From: Blastobasis lacticolella
Taxonomy: Eukaryota > Arthropoda > Insecta > Lepidoptera > Blastobasidae
Direction: 5' to 3'
Assembly (NCBI GenBank): GCA_905147135.1
Contig: LR990042.1
Coordinates: forward strand, 12,267,545 to 12,331,544
DNA: 64,000 bases
The translations under genes and the position numbers were made by a program. This document shows, piece after piece, positions 32,185 through 42,259 of this stretch (within the stretch, counting starts at the first letter, position 1; each line of letters opens with the position of its first letter). The notes beneath the pieces are model-generated. The model saw nothing but the letters and a program-made list of their open reading frames with translations. It was not told where the DNA came from and did no database searches.

Positions 32185-34104
32185 TCCCACCTGTCCCGTG
32201 CATCTGCGTATCGTGGGCAACCGAAGAAAATATGTTCCGCGTCTTCATTCAAGCCAGTACATGTTGGGCATTCTGGGGAATCATCGTGCTTGTATTTATA
32301 GAGATATTCTCTAAAGCATCCGTGACCCGAAATCATCTGGGTAAGGTAATAGTTCAGCGCGCCATGTCTGCGATTTACCCATGCTTCAATTGCGGGAATA
32401 AGGCGGTGAGTCCACCTGCCCTTACCAGAGGCATCCCAGCCTTCCTGCCACCGGCGTATGCTGTTCCGTCGTCCTACCGACTTAAACTCCGCTGTTGTTG
32501 AGTACGTTTCCTTTCTCATCTGGTAGTAGAGGTATTTACGTTCGTCAGCCAGTATTTCTATGGGCAGCATCCCAGCAATGACTTGTGCCGCATCTTCCGA
32601 AACCGTACGGAACGCACAAATAACCCGTAGGGCGCCTAGTCTGTAGACTGGAGCAACTTTACGTTTAGCCTCCTGTTTGCTGAGAGCTTCGGACCAAACG
32701 GGTACACCATAATTCAGTATCGACGTAACCACCGACGACAGTACCAGTCTTCTTCTCTGCTTTGGGCCCCCGACGTTTGGCATCAACCGAACCAGCGCGG
32801 ACACAACGGTCGATGCTTTGGAACCGATGTGTTCAGCCTGTGCCTTGAAACTGAGCCGTGCGTCGATCATAACTCCGAGGTAGCGGACGTACGGTTGCGA
32901 TGTGAGTTCGAAGTCCCCAACTTTTAGCGACACTGTCTCGACTTTTTTCCTACTGGTTATAAGGACGGCCTCGGTTTTATGTACAGCTAGTTTAAGTCCC
33001 ATTTGTTCCATCCAGTCTCTAATCACTTCGAAAGTTCTATCGAAGGCCCAGTTGATCTCCTCCAGGTATTTAGCTACAATCACGACAGCCACATCATCAG
33101 CGAAGGCAACTAGTTGTGCTTCCGCTGGTAAGGTCAGCTTCAGCAATCCGTCGTACATGATGTTCCACAGCAGTGGACCCAGCACTGACCCCTGTGGCAC
33201 GCCTCCGGTGGCTTTGTACTCCTTCGGACCAATCTCGGTTTCATACTCCAAAACTCTGTCCGTGAAGTAGTTACGTATTATCCTACGTAAGTAGCTTGGC
33301 ACCTTCATTTTGTCAAGTGCCTCTAGAATAACCTCCCACCTGACCGAATTGAATGCGTTTTTAATATCTAGGGTTACCACAAGGCAATACTTTTTCGTTC
33401 CTCCCTTCCACCGGGTGCCAGAGATCGCTTGTTTGGCTGTATTGACCACCAGATTGACGGCATCAACAGTACTACGGCCCTTCCGGAATCCGTATTGGTT
33501 GTCAGCTAGCTGCGGTTCGACTACGGCTTCTATTCTTCCGTGTACTATTCGTTCAAGTACTTTTCCTGATGTATCTATCATACACAGTGGGCGATACGAT
33601 GACGGATCTTCCGGCGGTTTATTCCCCTTAGGGAGTAACACAAGCCGCTGTCGCTTCCACGTGTCTGGGAAAGTACCTTCCTGAATGCAGGCGTTATACA
33701 CGTCCAGGAAGGCTGGTAAAGCTGATTTGATGGCAACTTTTAGCGCCTTGTTAGGTATGCCATCTGGACCAGGAGCTTTTGTGTTTCCTATCCTGTTACA
33801 TGCTTTCAGCAACTCATCTTCCGTAACTGGTGGTATTGTCTCCTCGTTGTCCTGCTCCACTGAGTAATCCAGTTCCGGCTGTTGAGGAAATAACTCAGAC
33901 ACAATTCCATTCAGTAGCACAGGATCTTTAGGCGAAGGTATCGGTTGCTTCTTCAGGCGTGACATAACTGTTTTTTAGGGTCTACCAAACGGATCGCTGT
34001 CTACCTCCTCCAACAATTCATACCAGGTCTTGTTTTTGCTTTCTTTGATAGCGTTTTTTAATTTCCGGCGAGCTTCCTTGTATTCCGCACTAATCAACAT
34101 AGTC
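32185..34104 (-). mobile_element. LINE-E copy 1 (R1-like), 5'-truncated and 3'-replaced
   Basis: This minus-strand RT-containing fragment begins (5') inside repeat R at GTTGATTA and ends (3') at an abrupt junction with Gypsy F at 32,184/32,185, 17 residues past the zinc knuckle start. Over about 1.17 kb it is essentially identical to copy 2 (39,990-41,160, opposite strand). Copy 2 shows the true C-terminus that is missing here. Confidence 0.88.
32185..34104 (-). pseudogene. LINE-E copy 1 reverse transcriptase
   Basis: Upstream linker ISAEYKEARRKLKN and DSDPFGRP is followed by an in-frame TAA at about 33,980 and then an open frame with MSRLKKQP. RT motifs: NTKAPGPDGIPNKAL, LVLLPKGNKPP, YRPLCMIDTSGKVLE, QYGFRKGRSTVDAV, VVTLDIKNAFNSVRW, GGVPQGSVLGPLLWN (typical of the R1 clade), LVAFADDVAVVIVA, LGVMIDARLSF, then a CCHC-type knuckle CPTCTGLNEDAEHIFFGC. 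R1-clade proteins carry such a knuckle after the RT. The catalytic residues are intact; the endonuclease and the last about 45 residues are missing. Confidence 0.9.
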
Positions 34105-34221
34105 TGATATACAGAATAAACTTAATTTTTCAGGGAGGAATTATGGACAATCAGAGCCTGAAGGGCCAAATCCAAAGATACCCATAAAAAGTGACAAATT
34201 GAAAATAAAAAGCATCAACAT
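34105..34221 (-). repeat. Repeat R, minus copy, distal fragment
   Basis: Reverse complement of part of the dispersed repeat seen whole at 41,449-42,259. It is separated from its other half (39,637-39,953) by LINE-G, and it is broken on its left by LINE-E copy 1 at GTTGATTA. The landmarks are GACAATCAGAGCCTGAAGG and CAAAGATACCCATAAAAAG. Confidence 0.88.
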
Positions 34222-34383
34222 CCCATCAATCCCAACATCCTCGTTCGTAAGCGCTCGTTGCGGTTGGTCGCGTTGTACAACTTTGATCGGCTAGTGTGAC
34301 AGAGTTTGCAAGTTTCAACTTACCACGGTTGACATAAGTTCCATATTACTCAGTGCATATCGTTCGCGAAGTTTAAAATCAAA

Positions 34384-35337
34384 ATGAGTTGCGATAAATG
34401 CGGAGAAACAGCTACCGACTTGGTTATTTGTGGCCAATGTCAGAAGGGTTTCCATTATGTCTGCGCAGGAATAGCGGAAACTACTTATAGGAAGATGGGC
34501 TCGGAGAAAAAGGCATCCTGGCGTTGTGTTACATGTCGGAACACTACTACCTCCAACATTGGCGGCGACATCACTTTGCACGATTTGTTCAAAGAGTTAA
34601 AGGCGTTAAGAAGCGATTTTGGCTCGATGAAGACTGATTTTACTGAAATAAAGTCAGATGTACACGAGTCTTCGAGAGCACTGTCTGAGCTAAACTCCAA
34701 GTGGAACGAAATGGAGCTTCGCATGGTTTCGTTCGACACTCGAATCGTGGATTTGGAAGGCAAAGTCGGCGCACTGTCAGCTGTTCAGACGCAGTTGGAA
34801 GTAGCGAATAACACCATCGCGGAATTAACAAAAGATAATGGTATTCGTGATCAAAATGCGAGGATGAACAACATCGAAATCTCCGGAATTCCTGCTACAA
34901 AGGGGGAAAATTTGAAATCACTGTTAAATGTCATTTTTGTCAAGGTTGGTATGACACTATGTGAAACGGATATTGACACCATACATCGAGTGCGTCGTTT
35001 CGTCGAAAGCAAGGAGCAATCACGGGAGCCGCGACCACCGGCCATACTCGTTCGATTCACCCGGCGCTTATGTAAGGATCAGCTGTTAGCCGCCGTGCGC
35101 GCGCGCCGCGGCCTGACTACAGTTGACGTCGGCTTACCCGGACCCTCTGCGCCTATCTATGTAAACGAACATCTTACTCCCTCTAATAAATTATTGTTAA
35201 AGCGTGCTCGTCAAATTAAAAAAGATCTAAATTATTCATTTTTATGGATACAGCACTGTAAAATATTGATCCGGAAAACTGATGAGTCAAGGATTATTCA
35301 TATTTCAAATGAGCAAGATTTATTAAAATTGAAATGA
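34384..35337 (+). CDS. LINE-G ORF1: PHD-finger, coiled-coil, FP-like protein
   Basis: Intact 317-residue frame starting at ATG 34,384 (context AAAATGAG). Residues 3-50 form a PHD-type C4HC3 zinc finger (CDKCGE, CGQCQKGFHYVC, WRCVTC). Residues 60-150 are a coiled coil of regular heptads. A central RRM-like part (NNIEISGIPATKGE) is followed by a C-terminal block (YVNEHLTPSNKLLLKRARQI, LNYSFLWIQHCKILIRK) like the Baculo_FP domain. It is the LINE's RNA-binding chaperone; PHD fingers occur in ORF1 of several insect CR1/Jockey elements. No lesion seen, so the gene could be expressed if the element's internal promoter is active. Confidence 0.9.
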   Translation: MSCDKCGETATDLVICGQCQKGFHYVCAGIAETTYRKMGSEKKASWRCVTCRNTTTSNIGGDITLHDLFKELKALRSDFGSMKTDFTEIKSDVHESSRALSELNSKWNEMELRMVSFDTRIVDLEGKVGALSAVQTQLEVANNTIAELTKDNGIRDQNARMNNIEISGIPATKGENLKSLLNVIFVKVGMTLCETDIDTIHRVRRFVESKEQSREPRPPAILVRFTRRLCKDQLLAAVRARRGLTTVDVGLPGPSAPIYVNEHLTPSNKLLLKRARQIKKDLNYSFLWIQHCKILIRKTDESRIIHISNEQDLLKLK

Positions 35338-35659
35338 CAATTATCAAATGAATATCTGATAACCGATAATATTTTTGCATACACTTGTTTTAGATGTAAA
35401 TAATTGTTGTCAATATTACTGAAAAAATACCTCCATTTGTATTTGTTATTGTTGCGTATTGTGCGCTATCATAGTATTTTTAAATCAACCTCGTTTGTAC
35501 TTTTGGATGACGGTAACAAATCTCAGCTACCATATATTTATTCGCAGACATTTGTAATACAAATACTTATTATGTATCACTATAGTAATTGGTCGGTGCT
35601 CATAATAAACCTGATATTTTCGTTTGCAATCATTATTTTCTATCCAGAAAACTATAAAA

Positions 35660-38600
35660 ATGTCTACTCTTGGTGAATTAAAAATTTACTATCAGAATGT
35701 CAGGGGATTGCGAACTAAGTCTCATACTTTCTTGTCAAACGTACTTCACTGCGATTATGATGTTATTTGTTTAACCGAAACTTGGTTGACGCCTGATTTT
35801 AATGACTCGGAATTCTTCTTTAATTCGTACACGGTATTCCGTCGCGACCGGGGCGCGCGAGGTGGCGGAGTGCTAGTGGCGGTGCGCCGCGGGCTGCGCG
35901 CGCGCCGCCGCGACGAGTGGCGCTCGTGCGACGCCGCCGAGGAGCTATGGCTGACTGTCGATTTACCTAAACTCACCGCGCCCGCGCCGTCGCCGGAACA
36001 ACCTGGACGTGGGCATCAACCACACTATTACGGCCAGGGTTATTTTACTAGCGTACATATTGCTTGTGCATATTTTCCACACAACAATAACCACCTTGCA
36101 TTTTTGCACTCGTTTTTTGACAATACATCGGACACATTTTTAAACAATGCGGATGACGTTTTCTTAATACTGGGCGATTTTAATGTCTCACATGCGCATT
36201 GGAAGATGGAAAATGGCAGTGTTTTGTTATGTTCAAATAACAATCCCGACGAAAAGGTTTCATGCTTGAGCGATTTTATGAGTTTAACTGATTTAAAACA
36301 GTTTAACTGGTGTCTAAACAGTAACGACCGAATTTTAGACTTGATTTTTAGCAACATATCTTGTGTAGTTACTTCATGTGACAGTCCTCTGACAAGAGAG
36401 GACCCTCACCATAAATCGCTGAACTTATTAATTTCTCTGCCCACTCAAACACTGTGCTTGGAAATTCCTCGTACAGTTCGGAACTTCCACAATGCCAATT
36501 ACTGCCAAATTCGCGATGAGTTGTCTGCGATAGATTGGAGTGTTATGAAGGTTATGACCGTGGAGAAGGCAACTGATTACTTTTATTTAAAAATTAATTA
36601 TATATTAGACAAAAATATCCCATGTCGTACTGTAAACTCTAATGGTAGTTTTCCGCCATGGTACTCGCGAGGTTTAATAAAATTAATTCGTGAAAAGCGT
36701 CGTGCACATAAGAAATGGAAAATTTATGGAAATCCACTTGACTACCAAACATTTCAATTTTTAAGAAAGCGTGTACTGACCTTAGAGAGACAATGCTATA
36801 AGACGTATATTGACTATGCTGAGTTAAATATATCCCAATCACCAAAAGTCTTTTGGACTTTCATAAAATCAAAATTTTCCTCGAACTCGGTACCAGATAA
36901 GATGACCTTTGAGAGTTTGACATCTACAGGGTACGAGTCTATTTGTAATAGTTTTAATAACTATTTTAACTCTGTCTTTAGCACACCTCTTGATATTCAA
37001 AACAGTAGTGACAACTTTGTACTAAATGAGGACTCGCCCTATAGTGTCTCATCAATTCGGATTTCCGTCTGTCAGGTCGCCAAACTTCTTGAAAATATAA
37101 ATGTAAACAAAGGTTCAGGCCATGATGGAATTAATCCGATTTTTGTTAGAGCCTGCGCGAAAGAATTATCCATTCCACTTGCTGAAATTTACAATAAATC
37201 TCTGTCGGAGGGTTGCTTTCCCGACATATGGAAAAAAGCCATAATTACCCCTATTTTTAAGGGAGGTGATAAAAGCGATATCAAACAATATAGGCCGATA
37301 TCGAAGTTATGTATTTTCGGAAAATTACTAGAATTATTTGTTACTTCAGAACTCACTTCTATTCTAGGTCGACATGTGTCGGGTCAGCAGCATGGTTTCT
37401 TTCGCGGTCGTGGTGTCGACACCAACTTGGTGACATACACAGAATTTATAACTAACGCATTGGATGCCGGTTGTCAGGTAGACGCTATATATACTGACTT
37501 CTCGAAGGCGTTTGATAAGATCGACCACAAAACTCTTTTGAAAAAGTTATTGGACGTCGGGATACATGGCGATCTTTATAGATGGGTCAAATCCTACCTT
37601 AGTAATCGTAGTCAGGCTGTGTCACTGAAGGGTTTTATGTCACAATTTTTGCCTATACCTTCCGGGGTACCACAGGGCTCTCATCTTGGACCATTTCTCT
37701 TTTTATTGTACATAAATGACGTTGGTGAATCTTTCCTCAATTCGTGTTACTTAATGTATGCGGATGATATAAAAATCTTTAAAATTATCAGTTCGATGGA
37801 CGACTGCCTGCGGCTGCAATCGGATATATATAGTTTTAATCAATATTGCAAGGAAAATAAACTTATTCTAAATGCATCTAAGGTATTGTACTGCACGTAT
37901 GTTAGAAGCCACTTAGAGTATGCGTCTCAGGTGTGGAGCCCATGCTATGCCACATATATCAACCGAATTGAAAACATCCAGAAAAGATTTATACGATATT
38001 TATGTTTTCGTACCAAGGATCGCTTTAGCTCTGACGATTACATTCGTCTTTGCAGGAAGCACCACCTTTTACCTTTGTATAAGAGGCGTGAGACTGCAGA
38101 TGTGGTGTTTCTTTTGAAAATTACATCTGGCGTGATTGATAGCCCCCGTCTTCTGCAGGAAATTTCACTTAGACCCCCCAATAGGGCCCTGCGTACTAAT
38201 TCTATTCTATCAGTATCTAATGCTTCCACAAACTACAGACGAAACACATTCCTATGGCGCGCTTGTAACTTTTTCAATGGGTTGTGCAAGGAGAGCGACA
38301 TTGATTTATTTAATACCAAATTTGAAACAGTGAGGCGGTGGTTGAATCGGTCTTTTTTTGACGGTACTCTTTGATTCGTTTCCACCTACATTTTTCTTTT
38401 TTTTTCTACTTCATGTCTAGTTTAAGGCGGTGGAATATATTATATCTTATTCACAGAATAGTTTGTGTGAAATGGGTTGCTGTAGGCGGTGTGCAGGGTT
38501 GTGAATAATGTAAACACTCCCTTATTTTTCTTTAATTTCTTGGGTACGCAATAATTTAATATTATATTCTGTCATCATATTATTGCGTGGCAGTTTTGCT

Positions 38601-39427
38601 TTTCTTTTTATTTTTATTTTGTTGTTACTAGCGAGGACCTGTAATTGGCTTGTTGGTTCTAATGTAATATTTATGATGTTTTATATGGCTGTTGGTACTC
38701 CAATAAATAAATAAATAAATAAATAAATAAGTGTCATGTAATTAGCTTCTCTCGAAAACATAACCCAATCACATACAACTATAAGATTTCGGACGACGTA
38801 CTGAAAAGGGTGGATAAAGTTAGGGATTTAGGTGTTATTTTAGATCATAAGCTCCATTATAATTTCCATATTGACACAATTTTAGAGAAGGCTTTTAAAC
38901 AACTAGGCCTTATCCTCCGCCTTTCCAAACCGTTCAGACGTACTGACACGCTAAAAATTCTTTACTATTCATTCGTACGAAGCCACTTGGAATTTGCCAG
39001 TGTGGTATGGAACCCTCAGTATGCTGTTCATATCGCCCGTCTGCAAAAAGTTCAGAACAAGTTTCTGAAATCTTTAGATTATCGTGGAGGTCACAGCTTT
39101 CAGTCATACAGTGATTCGGCAAAGAGACATAACTTACCTACTTTGCAAAGTCGCAGGTCGTACCTAGAATCGGTATTTTTATTTAAAATTGTTAACAGTG
39201 ACATAGATTCTTCTCCTCTTCTTGAACAAATTAACTTTAAGATACCACGCATCTCCTCACGTTCTAAAGACACATCCTATATTGAGCACTGTACCACAAA
39301 CTATGCAAGAAATTCATTTATCAGAAGAACCGCACGGTTTTATAATGTTTCGCTGAATGATATCGACATCTTTGCGAACGATTTGTTGCAGTACAAAAAC
39401 AAATTAAGGCACAAATTGTTAATGTAA
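35660..39427 (+). pseudogene. LINE-G ORF2: endonuclease/RT, split by an inserted LINE fragment
   Basis: ATG 35,660 follows CTATAAAA. Native codons are 35,660-37,882 (741 residues) and 38,732-39,427 (231 residues plus stop). Endonuclease: IYYQNVRGLRTK, VICLTETWL, FLILGDFNVSH, ILDLIFSN, DPHHKSLNLL. RT: GSGHDGINPIFV, AIITPIFKGGDKSDI, HGFFRGRGVDTNLV, AIYTDFSKAFDKIDH, SGVPQGSHLGPFLF, CYLMYADDIKIF (catalytic), then LILNASK; resumes CHVISFSRKHNPITYNYK, RDLGVILDHKLHYNFH, VRSHLEFASVVW. All catalytic residues are kept. As it stands translation runs into the insert and stops at 38,374, giving a 905-residue chimera. Confidence 0.9.
37883..38731 (+). mobile_element. 5'-truncated Jockey-type LINE tail inserted in LINE-G ORF2
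   Basis: 849 bp (exactly 283 codons) inserted after codon 741, with TAAG at both ends (37,879-37,882 and 38,728-38,731). It begins inside the C-terminal RT connection region of a related LINE (VLYCTYVRSHLEYASQVW), ends its reading at RSFFDGTL and TGA 38,372-38,374, and carries a 3' UTR finishing in (AATA)n at 38,703-38,730. The encoded 164 residues are homologous to, but distinct from, the LINE-G C-terminus at 38,900-39,427. Confidence 0.9.
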
Positions 39428-39636
39428 GCATTGTAGTATTTATTAACAAAATTGTAATGGTTAATGTATGTACTTAACATTGTTATCAGTCGCAACAGTT
39501 AGCTTATTAAATATCAAATTTTGCAAATAAAATAGGAAACTTTAGGTCTAATTGATTATCTAGTGAAATGTACTATTTGTGTAAATGACTGTTTGTTTCT
39601 AAATAAATTAAAAAAAAAAAAAAAAAAAAAAAACAT

Positions 39637-39989
39637 GCTACACAAAAATGTGTCTAATAGTCCTAATAACCGTAAGTATTAACACAAGTCAAAGCAAAAC
39701 CCTATATTCTATTATATTCAATTTAAATTAAACACATTAGTAAAAACGTAGTTACATCAAATACAGAATTAACATATTTTCCAGGAAATAATGATTGACA
39801 ATCAGAGCCTGAAGGGCCAGATCCAAAGATGCCCATAATAAACTAATAAAGGTGGAAAAATTAAGAATAAAAGTGTCAACGTGTTGAAAACAACGTTTAA
39901 ACAGGAGTCCTCATAACCGTAAGTATTACATAAGGCAAAGTAAGATCCTACAATGTGTGTGAGTGTGTGTTTTTTTTTTTTCTTTCGTT
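39637..39989 (-). repeat. Repeat R, minus copy, proximal part; left arm of an inverted duplication
   Basis: Reverse complement of 41,412-41,768, with only scattered differences. Reading outward from the centre, both arms contain 18-20 bases of LINE-E tail (CGAAAG plus 11 or 12 A), a CA-rich spacer, then R starting TGTAGGATCTTACTTTGCC. The arm ends at 39,637 because LINE-G entered here. Confidence 0.9.
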
Positions 39990-41430
39990 ACGCATTCAAT
40001 TCGGTCAGGTGGGAGGTTATTCTAGAGGCACTTGACAAAATGAAGGTGCCAAGCTACTTACGTAGGATAATACGTAACTACTTCACGGACAGAGTTTTGG
40101 AGTATGAAACCGAGATTGGTCCGAAGGAGTACAAAGCCACCGGAGGCGTGCCACAGGGGTCAGTGCTGGGTCCACTGCTGTGGAACATCATGTACGACGG
40201 ATTGCTGAAGCTGACCTTACCAGCGGAAGCACAACTAGTTGCCTTCGCTGATGATGTGGCTGTCGTGATTGTAGCTAAATACCTGGAGGAGATCAACTGG
40301 GCCTTCGATAGAACTTTCGAAGTGATTAGAGACTGGATGGAACAAATGGGACTTAAACTAGCTGTACATAAAACCGAGGCCGTCCTTATAACCAGTAGGA
40401 AAAAAGTCGAGACAGTGTCGCTAAAAGTTGGGGACTTCGAACTCACATCGCAACCGTACGTCCGCTACCTCGGAGTTATGATCGACGCACGGCTCAGTTT
40501 CAAGGCACAGGCTGAACACATCGGTTCCAAAGCATCGACCGTTGTGTCCGCGCTGGTTCGGTTGATGCCAAACGTCGGGGGCCCAAAGCAGAGAAGAAGA
40601 CTGGTACTGTCGTCGGTGGTTACGTCGATACTGAATTATGGTGTACCCGTTTGGTCCGAAGCTCTCAGCAAACAGGAGGCTAAACGTAAAGTTGCTCCAG
40701 TCTACAGACTAGGCGCCCTACGGGTTATTTGTGCGTTCCGTACGGTTTCGGAAGATGCGGCACAAGTCATTGCTGGGATGCTGCCCATAGAAATACTGGC
40801 TGACGAACGTAAATACCTCTACTACCAGATGAGAAAGGAAACGTACTCAACAACAGCGGAGTTTAAGTCGGTAGGACGACGGAACAGCATACGCCGGTGG
40901 CAGGAAGGCTGGGATGCCTCTGGTAAGGGCAGGTGGACTCACCGCCTTATTCCCGCAATTGAAGCATGGGTAAATCGCAGACATGGCGCGCTGAACTATT
41001 ACCTTACCCAGATGATTTCGGGTCACGGATGCTTTAGAGAATATCTCTATAAATACAAGCACGATGATTCCCCAGAATGCCCAACATGTACTGGCTTGAA
41101 TGAAGACGCGGAACATATTTTCTTCGGTTGCCCACGATACGCAGATGCACGGGACAGGTGGGAATCAAGGCTGGGAATAGAAGTAAGGCCAGATAACATG
41201 GTGACCGCCATGCTACTTTCAGAAGCGAACTGGGAAGCAACAAGTTTGTACGCTACCGAAGTACTGAAAGACCTGCGTACTGCTGAAAGAGCACGCAAAA
41301 AAGCAAATATAGACGCAAGTACATAACAAGAGGAAGTAGCTAGACTAGGCCCTCCCCCCGTGATGCAATGCCTAACGGCGCGATACCATGGGACAACGGA
41401 GGCAAGAAGAAAACGAAAGAAAAAAAAAAA
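39990..41430 (+). mobile_element. LINE-E copy 2 (R1-like), 5'-truncated, poly(A) tail
   Basis: Starts within the RT at ACGCATTCAATTCGG and includes the true ORF2 end and a 3' UTR ending in a short A-rich tail (41,412-41,430). It sits in the centre of an inverted pair of repeat R arms. Confidence 0.9.
39991..41326 (+). pseudogene. LINE-E copy 2 reverse transcriptase C-terminal two thirds
   Basis: Continuous frame from about 39,991 to TAA at 41,326: AFNSVRWEVILEAL, GGVPQGSVLGPLLWN, LVAFADDVAVVIVA (catalytic Asp pair), LGVMIDARLSFKAQ, the CPTCTGLNEDAEHIFFGC knuckle, and a C-terminal RLGIEVRPDNMVTAML ... LKDLRTAERARKK tail that copy 1 lacks. Identical in protein sequence to copy 1 over the shared 390 or so residues. 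5'-truncation has removed the endonuclease and RT fingers. Confidence 0.92.
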
Positions 41431-41768
41431 CACACACTCACACACATTGTAGGATCTTACTTTGCCTTATGTAATACTTACGGTTATGAGGACTCCTGTT
41501 TAAACGTTGTTTTCAACACGTTGACACTTTTATTCTTAATTTTTCCACCTTTATTAGTTTATTATGGACATCTTTGGATCTGGATTCAGGCTCTGATTGT
41601 CAATCATTATTTCCTGGAAAATATGTTAATTCTGTATTTGATGTAACTACGTTTTTACTAATGTGTTTAATTTAAATTGAATATAATAGAATATAGGGTT
41701 TTGCTTTGACTTGTGTTAATACTTACGGTTATTAGGACTATTAGACACATTTTTGTGTAGCATGTTGA
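41412..41768 (+). repeat. Right arm of the inverted duplication around LINE-E copy 2
   Basis: Partner of 39,637-39,989. The arms are about 353 and 357 bp with a 1.42-kb spacer made of LINE-E copy 2. The A run is 11 here and 12 in the left arm; the right arm reads CTGGATTCAGG where the left arm and the 46.9-kb copy have the fuller CTGGCCCTTCAGG. Confidence 0.9.
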
Positions 41769-42259
41769 TGCTTTTTATTTTCAATTTGTCACTTTTTATG
41801 GGTATCTTTGGATTTGGCCCTTCAGGCTCTGATTGTCCATAATTCCTCCCTGGAAAATTAAGTTTATTCTGTATATCAGACTATGTTGATTACTACGTTC
41901 TATTAATGTTTTGATTATAATAGATTTTGGGGAATGTTCTTTTGATATATAGACACCCAAATGATAAAAGTAATGATGGTTTCCGAATGAAAAGCAGGGG
42001 GCAATGGCGTGTGTCTGGATTCTTACCTTCGTAACTTCTTGTTTTTTAAATATTATGGATCCGGACGGGCCCCAATGGTTCGGAAGTTGCATTTGATAGG
42101 GTTTGATTTATATACAGTTTCCAATACGAATTATACACATAAATCCGCATTTTTATTGAGAGCGGGTTCTTTCTGTTATTTTACTCTTGTCATGTCATTT
42201 GATGACAAGTGAAATTTTTAATAGTCAAAGGAGATTTTAATCTTTTTTGTGCCTCTCTA
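41449..42259 (+). repeat. Repeat R, direct copy 1
   Basis: About 811 bp, nearly identical to 46,903-47,714. It starts TGTAGGATCTTACTTTGCC and ends TTTTTTGTGCCTCTCT. It contains two diverged tandem halves of about 245 bp (landmarks AATACTTACGGTTATGAGG and AATACTTACGGTTATTAGG; CTTCAGGCTCTGATTGTC in each). A short hairpin CTTGTCAT/ATGACAAG lies near 42,186-42,209. Identity of the element is unknown; the TG start suggests an LTR, but no CA end or TSD was found. Confidence 0.85.

Larger units (their letters stand above)
34222..39631 (+). mobile_element. LINE-G: full-length Jockey-type LINE with poly(A)
   Basis: Inserted into repeat R: R is split at ...AGCATCAACAT (34,221) and resumes GCTACACAAAAATG after 39,636, giving a target-site duplication of AACAT (34,217-34,221 and 39,632-39,636; one or two bases are ambiguous with the tail). 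Layout: 5' UTR 34,222-34,383, ORF1 34,384-35,337, spacer, ORF2 from 35,660, 3' UTR with AATAAA near 39,602 and about 24 A. A later 849-bp LINE fragment (37,883-38,731) interrupts ORF2. Without it the element is about 4.56 kb. Confidence 0.93.

Noticed and set aside
32902..33684. Plus-strand frames antisense to LINE-E copy 1 (and 40,078-41,445 in copy 2)
   Set aside because: They mirror the RT coding strand and recur only because the two LINE-E copies are identical.
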